Shown here one piece after another: positions 11,540 through 17,537 of a stretch of DNA of 18,369 bases (position 1 is its first letter; every line of letters starts with the position of its first letter). The translations under genes were made by a program, and so were the position numbers. The notes under the pieces are model-generated. The model was not told where the DNA came from and did not search any database. It was given only the letters and a program-made list of their open reading frames with translations. The stretch covers positions 1 through 18,369 of the forward strand of contig CAYTEH010000030.1 of assembly GCA_964436765.1 (NCBI GenBank), read 5' to 3'. The stretch comes from CAYTEH01 sp964436765 (GTDB taxonomy: Bacteria > Patescibacteriota > Gracilibacteria > Peribacterales > Peribacteraceae).

Positions 11540-11938
11540 TTATGCGAAGAGAGCAGAAATGACGGTATCGACGAGGAGGTACGAGAGCGTACAGAGTACA
11601 AGCCCCATGATTGCGTTCTTGATGCGGGTTTTGGGGGCCTGCGTATCGTTCTGGAGGCCCGAGAACGCCCATTCAAAACCTGCCCAGATGATCATGACGA
11701 GGCAGATGGTGCCCATCATGCCGAAGAGCAGGCGGATGATGTACGCCACGTAGATGGGGACGCAGTGGTAGTGGAGGTCGCCGTTGAGGAAATTGCAGTT
11801 GGGGACGACCACGCCGTTGATGACCATCACCCCGTCCCGGGGGATCAGGTATGGCTCGGCCATCGGATCGTACGGCGCGGCAAATGCGATGGTGGGGACC
11901 GCCAGGAGGAGAGCGATGAAGCGACGCACGGCAGGCAT
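11540..11938 (-). CDS. VirB2-type pilin-like membrane protein
   Basis: 132 aa. The signal peptide MPAVRRFIALLLAVPTIAFA has a likely cut after AFA. A mature N-terminal part with two Cys follows (VPNCNFLNGDLHYHCVP), then two membrane helices (VAYIIRLLFGMMGTICLVMIIWAGFEWAFSG and IKNAIMGLVLCTLSYLLVDTVISALFA) separated by a short polar loop (LQNDTQAPKTR). This two-helix layout with 'GfewafSg......a..ri.naimGlil...sylivd.i' fits the TrbC/VirB2-like pilins of candidate-phyla bacteria, linking it by role with the PrgI and TraC-like genes elsewhere in the window. ATG at 11938 is chosen because the signal peptide begins there. It is first in an operon with the AI-2E-type gene. Confidence 0.78.
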   Translation of the reverse strand: MPAVRRFIALLLAVPTIAFAAPYDPMAEPYLIPRDGVMVINGVVVPNCNFLNGDLHYHCVPIYVAYIIRLLFGMMGTICLVMIIWAGFEWAFSGLQNDTQAPKTRIKNAIMGLVLCTLSYLLVDTVISALFA

Positions 11939-12012
11939 TATGACATTGATCGGGGCAAAGCGGACGATTTTTTGTCGATAGATAGCGGAAAATGTGATAT
12001 TTTGGGTGCCGT

Positions 12013-12070
12013 CCACCCTTTGACAAGCTCCCCCCTCCGCCTTCGGGCTACGGCGGGGCAGGCAGGGTGG
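12013..12070. repeat. Nested dyad between divergent pilin and dus genes
   Basis: CCACCCT (12013-12019) and AGGGTGG (12064-12070) enclose a second dyad, CCGCC with GGCGG, around TTCGGGCTAC. The inner words (CTCCGCCTTCGGGCTACGG, GGGGCAGGCAGG) resemble repeats dispersed in candidate-phyla genomes. It occupies the leader region of the dus gene. The TTGACA at 12020-12025 lacks a -10 at the right distance. Confidence 0.55.
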
Positions 12071-12091
12071 GTGCCTCTCTCTTACGAATCA

Positions 12092-13063
12092 ATGACTCCT
12101 TTTTCTTGGGCATCGGCGCATAGACCAATCGTGGCCTTGGCACCCATGGCAGGCGTCACCGATGCGTCGTACCGGCAGTTCATCAAGAAGATCGCCCCGG
12201 AAACGGTGGTGTATACGGAGTTCCTGAGCACCGACGCCATCGCGTACGGCGCGAAAAAGATCATCCAGGAGCTTGCGTTTGACCCCTCCATCGAGCGCCC
12301 GTTCATCGTGCAGGTGTTCGGCAAGGAGCCGGAACATTTCCTGACGGCTGCAAAGCTAATTGAGGAGGCCGGCGCCGACGGCATCGATATCAACATGGGG
12401 TGCCCGGCCGCCCGCGTCGTCTCCTCGTGCCACGGGTCCGCGCTCATCCGCGATCCGGACCTGGCGGCACGGCTGGTGGAGGCCGCCGTGAAAGCGGTGA
12501 AGATTCCGGTGAGCGTGAAGACGCGGCTGGGGTGGGAGTCGCACGAGACGCTCATTCCGTTCTGCAAACGACTGATCGATGCAGGCGCCGCCGCGCTGGC
12601 AATCCACGGCCGGCGTTACCACGACAAGTTCACCGGCAAAGCGAACTGGGAACCCATCTATGCTCTCAAAGACGCGGTCAGCGTCCCCGTGCTCGGCAAT
12701 GGCGACATCGCGAGCGCGCAGGATGCCATCGATAAAATAGGCAATCTCGACGGTGTCATGATCGGTCGCGGGACGTTCGGGAATCCGTGGTTGATGCGGG
12801 ATGTGATCGCCGCGCTCCGGCGCGGAATGACCAATGACCAATTCGTACCAACAGTTTCATCGATGTCATTCCCCGATAAAATCCCGTTCATTCTGGAGCA
12901 CTGCGAACTGGCGGTGAAGGTGAAAGGGGAGCGCACGGGCATGCTCGAGATGCGCAGGCATCTCAGTAGTTACGTGAAGGGATTCGACGGCGCGGCGGAG
13001 CTCCGGTCAAAGCTCGTGCGGGTCGAACGATTGGAGGAAGTGAAGGCGCTCCTGCGGGCGTAG
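12092..13063 (+). CDS. tRNA-dihydrouridine synthase
   Basis: 323 aa flavoenzyme that reduces uridine to dihydrouridine in tRNA D-loops using FMN and NADPH. VALAPMAGVTDASYRQF (residues 14-30) starts the TIM barrel. DINMGCPAARVV holds the catalytic Cys104. Further motifs are SVKTRLGW, AIHGRRYHDKFTGKANW (HGR 172-174), VLGNGDI and GVMIGRGTFGNPWL, then a C-terminal helical domain (MRRHLSSYVKGF). It resembles the DusB branch. ATG at 12092 is chosen; the open frame runs far upstream but crosses the pilin gene and a repeat. Bases 12823-12840 (residues 244-250) are a TGACCAATGACCA repeat segment, translated as GMTNDQF in the linker between the two domains. The stop is one base from that of the convergent PP2C gene. 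Confidence 0.95.
   Translation: MTPFSWASAHRPIVALAPMAGVTDASYRQFIKKIAPETVVYTEFLSTDAIAYGAKKIIQELAFDPSIERPFIVQVFGKEPEHFLTAAKLIEEAGADGIDINMGCPAARVVSSCHGSALIRDPDLAARLVEAAVKAVKIPVSVKTRLGWESHETLIPFCKRLIDAGAAALAIHGRRYHDKFTGKANWEPIYALKDAVSVPVLGNGDIASAQDAIDKIGNLDGVMIGRGTFGNPWLMRDVIAALRRGMTNDQFVPTVSSMSFPDKIPFILEHCELAVKVKGERTGMLEMRRHLSSYVKGFDGAAELRSKLVRVERLEEVKALLRA
12823..12840. repeat. Half copy of the TGACCAA-word element inside dus (A4)
   Basis: GGAATGACCAATGACCA matches the arm sequence of elements A1-A3. No full right arm follows, only GTCATTCC at 12864-12871. It is in frame and lies in the interdomain linker of the dihydrouridine synthase. Confidence 0.6.
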
Positions 13064-13064
13064 G

Positions 13065-13892
13065 TCAGGGCACGTCTGCCACGATCAGCAGGCGGTTGTC
13101 CTTCTTTGCATTGAGGCCCATGGCGCGCCGCGCATCACAGTTCTTCATGTTGGTTTCGACCAGCTGCCAGAGTGTCGATAGTACCTGCGACGCGGTGCCC
13201 TGCCGGGCCAGATTGATGATCTCGTCGCCCACGTTCTCGGTGACTCCGTCGCTCATCCACAGGAGGCGGTCGCCCGATGTCGCTTCGAGCGTTGTTTTCG
13301 TCGGCTTGCACAGGTCCGCTGAAATGAAATTTTGGAGGACATGGCGGTAGCGGCTCTTCCGCGATTCTTCGAGGGTCAGCGTTCCCAGCCTGTACAAGGC
13401 AGCAGCAACGTTTTCGTCGTCCGATTCGTCCCACTGCACCGGCCCCTGTTCTCCGTTGAGGAGCCCCCGCAGGCGGAGGCGCACGCGCTTCACGTCACCG
13501 GCCTGGACGTTCTCGAGGTGCCGCACGCCGCCTTGTCCCGTGATCTTCGACCCGTTGATGGCCACGCCCGCCGCCTGCTCGTGGTTTGCGCGCGGGATAA
13601 TCTCTTTGGCGTATGTGAGCGCTTCGTCCATGTTTTCAGGGTGCTTCAGAAGGCTGAGGACAACCGCCTCGGCAGCAGCTTCCCCGTCGTCCGTGCCCCC
13701 CATGCCGTCGAGTCCCATGATGATATCGGCACCGCTCGTGTAATCGTGGGTGATGATCACGCGGTCTTCGTTCACTCCGTTCTTGTATCCGAAACCGGCG
13801 TCACATGCGGCCGCCACGACGAGGCCGCCGGGCGTGACAAAGTGGGGGATGTAGGAGGGTTCGTCGGGACCTCCCAAGAGGAGTGGCTTCAT
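13065..13892 (-). CDS. PP2C-family protein serine/threonine phosphatase
   Basis: 275 aa. The PP2C metal-binding motifs appear in order: GVNEDRV (NED at 41-43), LDGMGGTDDGEAAAE (DGMGG 62-66), AGDVKR (131-136, in the place of the usual GDSR), LLWMSDGVTEN (SDG 214-216) and KKDNRLLIVADV (DN 265-266). These residues hold the two Mn/Mg ions that catalyse dephosphorylation, so it should be active; the substrate is unknown. The sequence between the second and third motifs (about 80-130) is diverged. Promoter TTGACT, 16-nt spacer, TATCGT ends 6 nt before the ATG, predicting leaderless mRNA. The upstream gene on the same strand is a sigma factor, so a regulatory link is plausible. The stop is one base from dus. 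Confidence 0.88.
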   Translation of the reverse strand: MKPLLLGGPDEPSYIPHFVTPGGLVVAAACDAGFGYKNGVNEDRVIITHDYTSGADIIMGLDGMGGTDDGEAAAEAVVLSLLKHPENMDEALTYAKEIIPRANHEQAAGVAINGSKITGQGGVRHLENVQAGDVKRVRLRLRGLLNGEQGPVQWDESDDENVAAALYRLGTLTLEESRKSRYRHVLQNFISADLCKPTKTTLEATSGDRLLWMSDGVTENVGDEIINLARQGTASQVLSTLWQLVETNMKNCDARRAMGLNAKKDNRLLIVADVP

Positions 13893-13898
13893 GGCGCT

Positions 13899-13926
13899 AC
13901 GATAGATGAAGGGGCCGGTGAGTCAA
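13899..13926 (-). promoter_or_regulatory. Promoter of the PP2C gene, leaderless type
   Basis: TTGACT (13926-13921), 16-nt spacer, TATCGT (13904-13899), then 6 nt to the ATG at 13892. Same layout as the promoter at 481-508. Confidence 0.55.
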
Positions 13927-13988
13927 TTATTCTTCACTTTCCGCTCCATATGCAAGGACGGCGGAGACACCTGCGTGGCGCCACTGAC

Positions 13989-14870
13989 TCAGTTCAATAG
14001 ATCCTCGACATCCATATTTCGGGCCCGTAGTGCACTTCGCAGCTTTGTCAGGCTTCTATGTTTGATTTTCGATACCAGCCTGGGATCCAATGCCATTTCC
14101 GCTGCTATGTCCGCGCGATTTGGGCTTCGCTCTTCGAAAAAGTATGACTGCAGCACTTGTTGCTCCCGGGGCGTCATGCTTTCTTCGAGTCCATACATCC
14201 GGAGAAAGTCTCCGATGGATGCGCATCGATTGGCGATTCTCTTGTCACACAGGGCGTCATCCGTGCTTTTTTCCAGATCGTGGATACTTACCCTGTTTCT
14301 CGGACCGGCTTTTAGATCCGGGCGCGTTAACCGTTGTACCAGGGCATTGCGGATCGCCCTGGTGGCATAGGTATTGAAGCGGACCGCGAACCAGGGATTA
14401 TATTTTTGCGCGGCGTTCATCAGTGCATCTTCGGCGACATCCCTGTGCTCGTCTTGCGCCGCCGGCGACAGATGCATCGCGTTCATCACTCCATATATCA
14501 ATTTGTAGTTGCCCTGCACCATCGCATTCCGGGCCGTCTCATACCTGTCTTTCCACAGTGCGGTTTTCCCGGCGCCCTGCGTCCGATCCCGCTGTGCCAT
14601 CGCCCATTGATGCCCCGCATAGTGCATGGCTTTCGACCATTGCTCCGTTGCAGCCTGGCGCATGAAACCGTTCGCCGGCGCGGGCCCCGGTTCCTCATAT
14701 GTTGTGCCTGTGTCGAAGGTGGGATGCCACACGTAGGTCAGGTCCGTCGTACCGATCTGCCGGACGGCGGTGGTTGTCGTCTTCATGGACTCCTGCGCCA
14801 GTGCTTTGTTGCAGGCGATCGTCGCGCTTTCCACCATGGATTCTGCCGATCGCGTCAGTACTGGACTCAT
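13989..14870 (-). CDS. Divergent sigma-70 family RNA polymerase sigma factor
   Basis: 293 aa. Region 2 is at about 119-182: GNYKLIYGVMNAM, DVAEDALMNAAQKYNPWFAVRFNTYATRAIRNALVQ, where 'A..kynp....rFnTYA...Irnal' corresponds to the -10-binding and core-binding helices. Region 4 is at about 231-283: SMTPREQQVLQSYFFEERSPNRADIAAEMALDPRLVSKIKHRSLTKLRSAL, a helix-turn-helix of -35 recognition type. The usual DLiqeG box is replaced by DVAEDAL, and the N-terminal 110 residues are unrecognisable, so it is an alternative rather than the primary sigma. The start at 14870 is supported by TTGACG, 17-nt spacer, CACACT, 9 nt to ATG. PP2C follows 96 nt downstream on the same strand. Confidence 0.88.
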   Translation of the reverse strand: MSPVLTRSAESMVESATIACNKALAQESMKTTTTAVRQIGTTDLTYVWHPTFDTGTTYEEPGPAPANGFMRQAATEQWSKAMHYAGHQWAMAQRDRTQGAGKTALWKDRYETARNAMVQGNYKLIYGVMNAMHLSPAAQDEHRDVAEDALMNAAQKYNPWFAVRFNTYATRAIRNALVQRLTRPDLKAGPRNRVSIHDLEKSTDDALCDKRIANRCASIGDFLRMYGLEESMTPREQQVLQSYFFEERSPNRADIAAEMALDPRLVSKIKHRSLTKLRSALRARNMDVEDLLN

Positions 14871-14879
14871 GTGAAAATG

Positions 14880-14908
14880 AGTGTGGCATTGGCAATATGC
14901 ATCGTCAA
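14880..14908 (-). promoter_or_regulatory. Candidate promoter of the sigma-factor gene
   Basis: TTGACG (14908-14903), 17-nt spacer, CACACT (14885-14880), then 9 nt to the ATG. The layout and the ACACT -10 echo the rplK promoter. Confidence 0.45.
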
Positions 14909-14940
14909 AGTTTTCGCATGCACACGTCGCTATTTCGCAG

Positions 14941-15159
14941 TTACTCCCTCTGAAACAACTTGAGCGTTGCAGACTTCGTGGTGTCTGCCAGGCGGGGGAG
15001 CGGACGCGTGACGACGCCCGCGACGGTCGCAGTCCTCAGCTGCCGATCTGCCGAGATGTCTCTGTCGGCGCCCGGACGTGCAGCCGACACACCCTTCACT
15101 CCGCTCTTGTTCCCGGTCGGGAATGGGAGAATATCCAGTGTTGCACTCTCTGCATGCAT
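14941..15159 (-). CDS. Possible small protein downstream of rplA, 72 aa
   Basis: An open frame starts with ATG 13 nt after the rplA stop and ends in TAA at 14941. The product is basic and well mixed (MHAESATLDILPFPTGNKSG... ADTTKSATLKLFQRE), with no membrane segment and no family I recognise. Third codon positions are about 70% G or C, in line with the neighbouring genes, which favours real coding. In the usual L11 operon rplJ would lie here, but nothing in this sequence resembles L10. The alternative is that this roughly 230-nt stretch is a non-coding 3' region of rplA. Confidence 0.42.
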   Translation of the reverse strand: MHAESATLDILPFPTGNKSGVKGVSAARPGADRDISADRQLRTATVAGVVTRPLPRLADTTKSATLKLFQRE

Positions 15160-15172
15160 GGCTGCCTGGGAA

Positions 15173-15874
15173 TCAGAGCTGCACCTTGATGCCGGGGCCC
15201 ATGGTGGGGCTGACCCAGACGCTCGCGATGTAATCGCCCTTGATGCCGGTGGGGCGGGCTTCCTTGATGGCGTTGATGACGGCCTCGAGGTTCTCGGCAA
15301 GCTTCTTGCCACCGAAGGACATCTTGCCGAAGACGGTGTGGATGATGCCCTGCTTGTCCATTTTGCACTCGATGCGGCCCTTCTTGAGCTCCTCGATCGC
15401 CTTGGCGACTTTATCGGTGACCGTGCCCGCTTTCGGGGAGGGCATCAGGCCCTTCTGACCGAGGGTCTTGGCGATCTTGCCGAGGTCTTTCATCATGCGG
15501 GGGACGGCCACGGCGATGTCGAAATCGATCGTGCCACCCTCGATCTGCTTCACGAGGTCTTCGTTGCCCGCGAGGTCGGCGCCGGCCTTCTTGGCTTCGT
15601 CGATCATGTCATCGGGGACGAACGCGGCGATGCGGACTTTCTTCCCCGTGCCGTGCGGGAGGTTCACCGTGGTGCGCACGAGCTGATCGGCCTGGGTCGT
15701 GTCGGCGTTGATGCGCACGTGCAGCTCTGCGGAACCGTCGAATTTCGAGGTGGTGAGCTGAGTGAGGAGCTCGGCCGCCTCAGCGATGGGGTAGCTGGCT
15801 TTGGTCACAAGCGCCTTCTTCTCGGCGTACTTCTTGCCCATTTTGCGGGCGAGCGGACTCTGTTTGCTGGTCAT
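15173..15874 (-). CDS. rplA: Ribosomal protein L1 (uL1)
   Basis: 233 aa, the normal length. Family segments run in order: KKYAEKKALVTKASYPIAEAAELL; SAELHVRINADTTQADQLVRTTVNLPHGTGKKVRIAAFV; AGNEDLVKQIEGGTIDFDIAVAVPRMM; LGQKGLMPSPKAGTVT (the GLMP.PK.GTVT box); KGRIECKMDKQGIIHTVFGKMSF; and a glycine-rich end (TGIKGDYIASVWVSPTMGPGIKV). L1 binds 23S rRNA at the L1 stalk and often represses its own operon. rplK is not adjacent but lies beyond a membrane-protein gene. A separate promoter at 15937-15965 gives a leader of about 56 nt. Confidence 0.97.
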   Translation of the reverse strand: MTSKQSPLARKMGKKYAEKKALVTKASYPIAEAAELLTQLTTSKFDGSAELHVRINADTTQADQLVRTTVNLPHGTGKKVRIAAFVPDDMIDEAKKAGADLAGNEDLVKQIEGGTIDFDIAVAVPRMMKDLGKIAKTLGQKGLMPSPKAGTVTDKVAKAIEELKKGRIECKMDKQGIIHTVFGKMSFGGKKLAENLEAVINAIKEARPTGIKGDYIASVWVSPTMGPGIKVQL

Positions 15875-15936
15875 AAAAAATTGGGGAACGTGGTCCTGAC
15901 GCGCTACACGAACGGTAGAGCTCCCACGGGATGGCG

Positions 15937-15965
15937 ATTATGACCGAAGGGGAAGCAAAATGCAA
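15937..15965 (-). promoter_or_regulatory. Candidate rplA promoter
   Basis: TTGCAT (15965-15960), 17-nt spacer, CATAAT (15942-15937). The leader of about 56 nt can fold small hairpins (TCCC/GGGA; CTAC/GTAG), a possible site for L1 autoregulation. Confidence 0.45.
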
Positions 15966-15987
15966 GGTTGGCCAAACCGACGAAAGG

Positions 15988-16078
15988 TCTAAGTTTAAAG
16001 TTTAAGGGAAGGTCGAAATTCTAATATCTAAGTCTTAAGTCTTTCTGCTTTTTATCTTCACTTAAACTTTAAGCTTAC
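15988..16078. repeat. Word-repeat dyad element D (TTTAAG words)
   Basis: TAAGTTTAAAGTTTAAG (15990-16006) is complementary to 16061-16077 over 17 bp with one wobble. Between the arms are further related words (TCTAAGTCTTAAGTCT). It lies 20 nt past the stop of the membrane-protein gene, and is strikingly AT-rich against its surroundings. Same architecture as the TGACCAA elements, different words. Confidence 0.65.
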
Positions 16079-16096
16079 TCCTTGAAATCATAGTCG

Positions 16097-16753
16097 TTAC
16101 TTCTTCTTTCCAACCTTCCTTGCGATCAATTTCTTCGAATGACTTGCCGGGGGAGCTGCGTCTTGCGGGACTGACGGAGGCATCCTTGTGCAGTACGCCA
16201 GCAACGATCCGTACAGAAACAGGATCAGCGGCATGATCCATCCTGTCTGCATGAAGAGTTCGCGCATCAGCAGCATCGTCAGGAAAAAGGACAAGGCCGA
16301 GACGAGCATGAGCACGTAGCCTGCAAGCTTGAATCCGAACCAGAACACCGTCTGTACCACCCTGCGCGACATGGGCTCGATGCGGCTGCTCATGCTTTCG
16401 TGCCACAGGAACGTAAACCCTCCTGCCGCAAAGAGGATGAGGAGTGCGAGGTAGATCTCGGCTGTGAAACGCTCCGTCCCTGTCGTGAGACGTTCAGTCA
16501 CCGCGTACAGCGCCGGAAGTCCGCCAAGCGACATGAGCACGATGCCCACGGCCTGCAGCAGATAGCAGTACACGGCCTTCCCGACTGCAAACGGGCGTGC
16601 GCTCGCCGAAAGCAGGCTGGGGATGAAGAGCAGTGCAAAGATCTGGATGATGACGAGCGGCCCGATGATGGCATACACGATGCCACTGAAACCGAGCCCC
16701 AGGAACGGGATGAACATGACGAGATGGTGTGGAAACTGGGGGAGTTTACGCAT
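16097..16753 (-). CDS. Multi-pass membrane protein between rplK and rplA, 218 aa
   Basis: About six hydrophobic helices: HLVMFIPFLGLGFSGIVYAIIGPLVIIQIFALLFIP, VYCYLLQAVGIVLMSLGGLPALYAV, IYLALLILFAAGGFTFLW, VFWFGFKLAGYVLMLVSALSFFLTMLLM and WIMPLILFLYGSLLAYC. The cytoplasmic tail is basic and disordered (SHSKKLIARKVGKKK). No family recognised. ATG at 16753 is chosen because the in-frame stretch upstream is a translation of the TGACCAA repeat. The gene is bracketed by two dyad elements (A2 upstream, D downstream) and interrupts the conserved rplK-rplA pair, suggesting it was inserted there. Confidence 0.72.
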   Translation of the reverse strand: MRKLPQFPHHLVMFIPFLGLGFSGIVYAIIGPLVIIQIFALLFIPSLLSASARPFAVGKAVYCYLLQAVGIVLMSLGGLPALYAVTERLTTGTERFTAEIYLALLILFAAGGFTFLWHESMSSRIEPMSRRVVQTVFWFGFKLAGYVLMLVSALSFFLTMLLMRELFMQTGWIMPLILFLYGSLLAYCTRMPPSVPQDAAPPASHSKKLIARKVGKKK

Positions 16754-16791
16754 CACAAAACGTTTATGCACGCTAAAGGAGTTGCGTATGC

Positions 16792-16936
16792 AATGACCAA
16801 TGACGCAGTGACCAATGACCAACGGAATGAACAATGGCCAACGTGGAATGAAAAAGCTGTTTTCAAAAATCATTTTCCATTAAAACAATGGTCATTTCCC
16901 TGGTCATTGCGTCATTGGTCACTGGTCACTGGTCAT
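16792..16936. repeat. TGACCAA-word dyad element, copy A2
   Basis: Left arm 16794-16814 pairs with 16901-16921 over 21 bp with one G-T wobble; the arm sequence is essentially that of A1. The right arm continues with two more GGTCACT/GGTCATT words that contain the rplK stop (16933-16935). A further pair of words (ACAATGGCCA and CCATTAAAACAATGGTCATT) lies inside. Confidence 0.85.
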
Positions 16937-17367
16937 TCAACCGTGACCCCCATGCTCCTCGCCGTGCCCGCGATGATGTTCATGGCCATGTCGACGTCGG
17001 TGGCGTTGAGGTCGGGGAGTTTCTTCTCGGCGATCTTCTTGAGCTGCGCCTTGTTGATCTTGCCCACCTTCTTCTTGTTCGGTTCGCCGCTGCCCGTGCC
17101 CTTGTCGAGACCCAAACCCGCTTCCATCTTGATGAGCGTGGAGGCGGCCGGCTGCTTCACGACGAAGGCGAAGCTGCGGTCGTCGTACACCGTGATCTGC
17201 ACCGGGAGCTCCTGGCCCATGCGGTCCTTGGTCTGCGCGTTGAACTTCGTGCAAAAACCGTTGATATCCACGCCAGCCTGACCCAGGGCGGGGCCCAGTG
17301 GGGGGGACGGGTTGGCCTGTCCGCCGCGCGCTTTCACTTTGATGACTTTCTTGATGGTCTTTGCCAT
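16933..17367 (-). CDS. rplK: Ribosomal protein L11 (uL11)
   Basis: 144 aa, normal length. MAKTIKKVIKVKARGGQANPSPPLGPALGQAGVDINGFCTKFNAQT is the diagnostic N-domain; the C-terminal RNA-binding domain follows (PAASTLIKMEAGLGLDKGTGSGEPNKKKVGKINKAQLKKIAEKK) and ends with the signature NIIAGTARSMGVTV. L11 forms the GTPase-associated centre with 23S rRNA. The promoter TTGACC, 17-nt spacer, TACACT ends only 9 nt before the ATG, so the leader is at most a few bases. The last Glu codon and TGA stop are made of repeat sequence (GAATGACC of element A2). The nusG and secE genes that often precede it are absent. Confidence 0.97.
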   Translation of the reverse strand: MAKTIKKVIKVKARGGQANPSPPLGPALGQAGVDINGFCTKFNAQTKDRMGQELPVQITVYDDRSFAFVVKQPAASTLIKMEAGLGLDKGTGSGEPNKKKVGKINKAQLKKIAEKKLPDLNATDVDMAMNIIAGTARSMGVTVE

Positions 17368-17376
17368 AGCCGGGAG

Positions 17377-17405
17377 AGTGTAAAGAAAGGCAGGAAGGGG
17401 GTCAA
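17377..17405 (-). promoter_or_regulatory. rplK promoter
   Basis: TTGACC (17405-17400), 17-nt spacer, TACACT (17382-17377), then 9 nt to the ATG at 17367. One of the best matches to the sigma-70 consensus in the window, with almost no leader. Confidence 0.65.
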
Positions 17406-17430
17406 TGGCAGTTTTGACAAGGCCAAAGAA

Positions 17431-17537
17431 ATGACCGATGACCAATGACGCAATGACCAAGAAAGGAGTTTCTTTTAATTAATCAATGTCCATTTGCCAT
17501 TCCTGTTGGTCATTGGTCACTGTGTCATTAGTCATTC
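17431..17537. repeat. TGACCAA-word dyad element, copy A3
   Basis: Left arm 17439-17459 pairs with 17514-17534 over 21 positions: 18 standard pairs, one G-T and two mismatches. The right arm contains the TGA stop (17532-17534) of the neighbouring gene and continues as GGAATGAC/ACGG, the 12 nt TGACGGAATGAC being shared with the right edge of A1. The left arm abuts the rplK promoter region. Confidence 0.82.

Noticed and set aside
11312..12091. Long N-terminal extension of the dihydrouridine synthase
   Set aside because: The extension is antisense to the pilin and AI-2E-type genes and crosses a repeat; the TIM barrel starts right after the ATG at 12092.
13921..13988. Intrinsic terminator between the sigma-factor and PP2C genes
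   Set aside because: No stem followed by a T-run is visible; the two genes may be partly cotranscribed even though PP2C has its own promoter.
14941..15172. L10 leader RNA structure downstream of rplA
   Set aside because: No rplJ follows, and I could not find the expected kink-turn stem; a small coding frame explains the stretch at least as well.
14960..15943. 327-codon frame opposite rplA
   Set aside because: Antisense shadow of L1, extending across its leader; no recognisable features.
16754..16873. 40-residue upstream extension of the membrane protein between rplK and rplA
   Set aside because: The extra residues (including LVIGHCVIGHC) are a translation of the TGACCAA repeat, seen in similar form at other copies.
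16792..17537. CRISPR array in the TGACCAA repeats
   Set aside because: The words are 7-8 nt with no unique spacers of regular length, arranged as inverted arms, and there are no cas genes.
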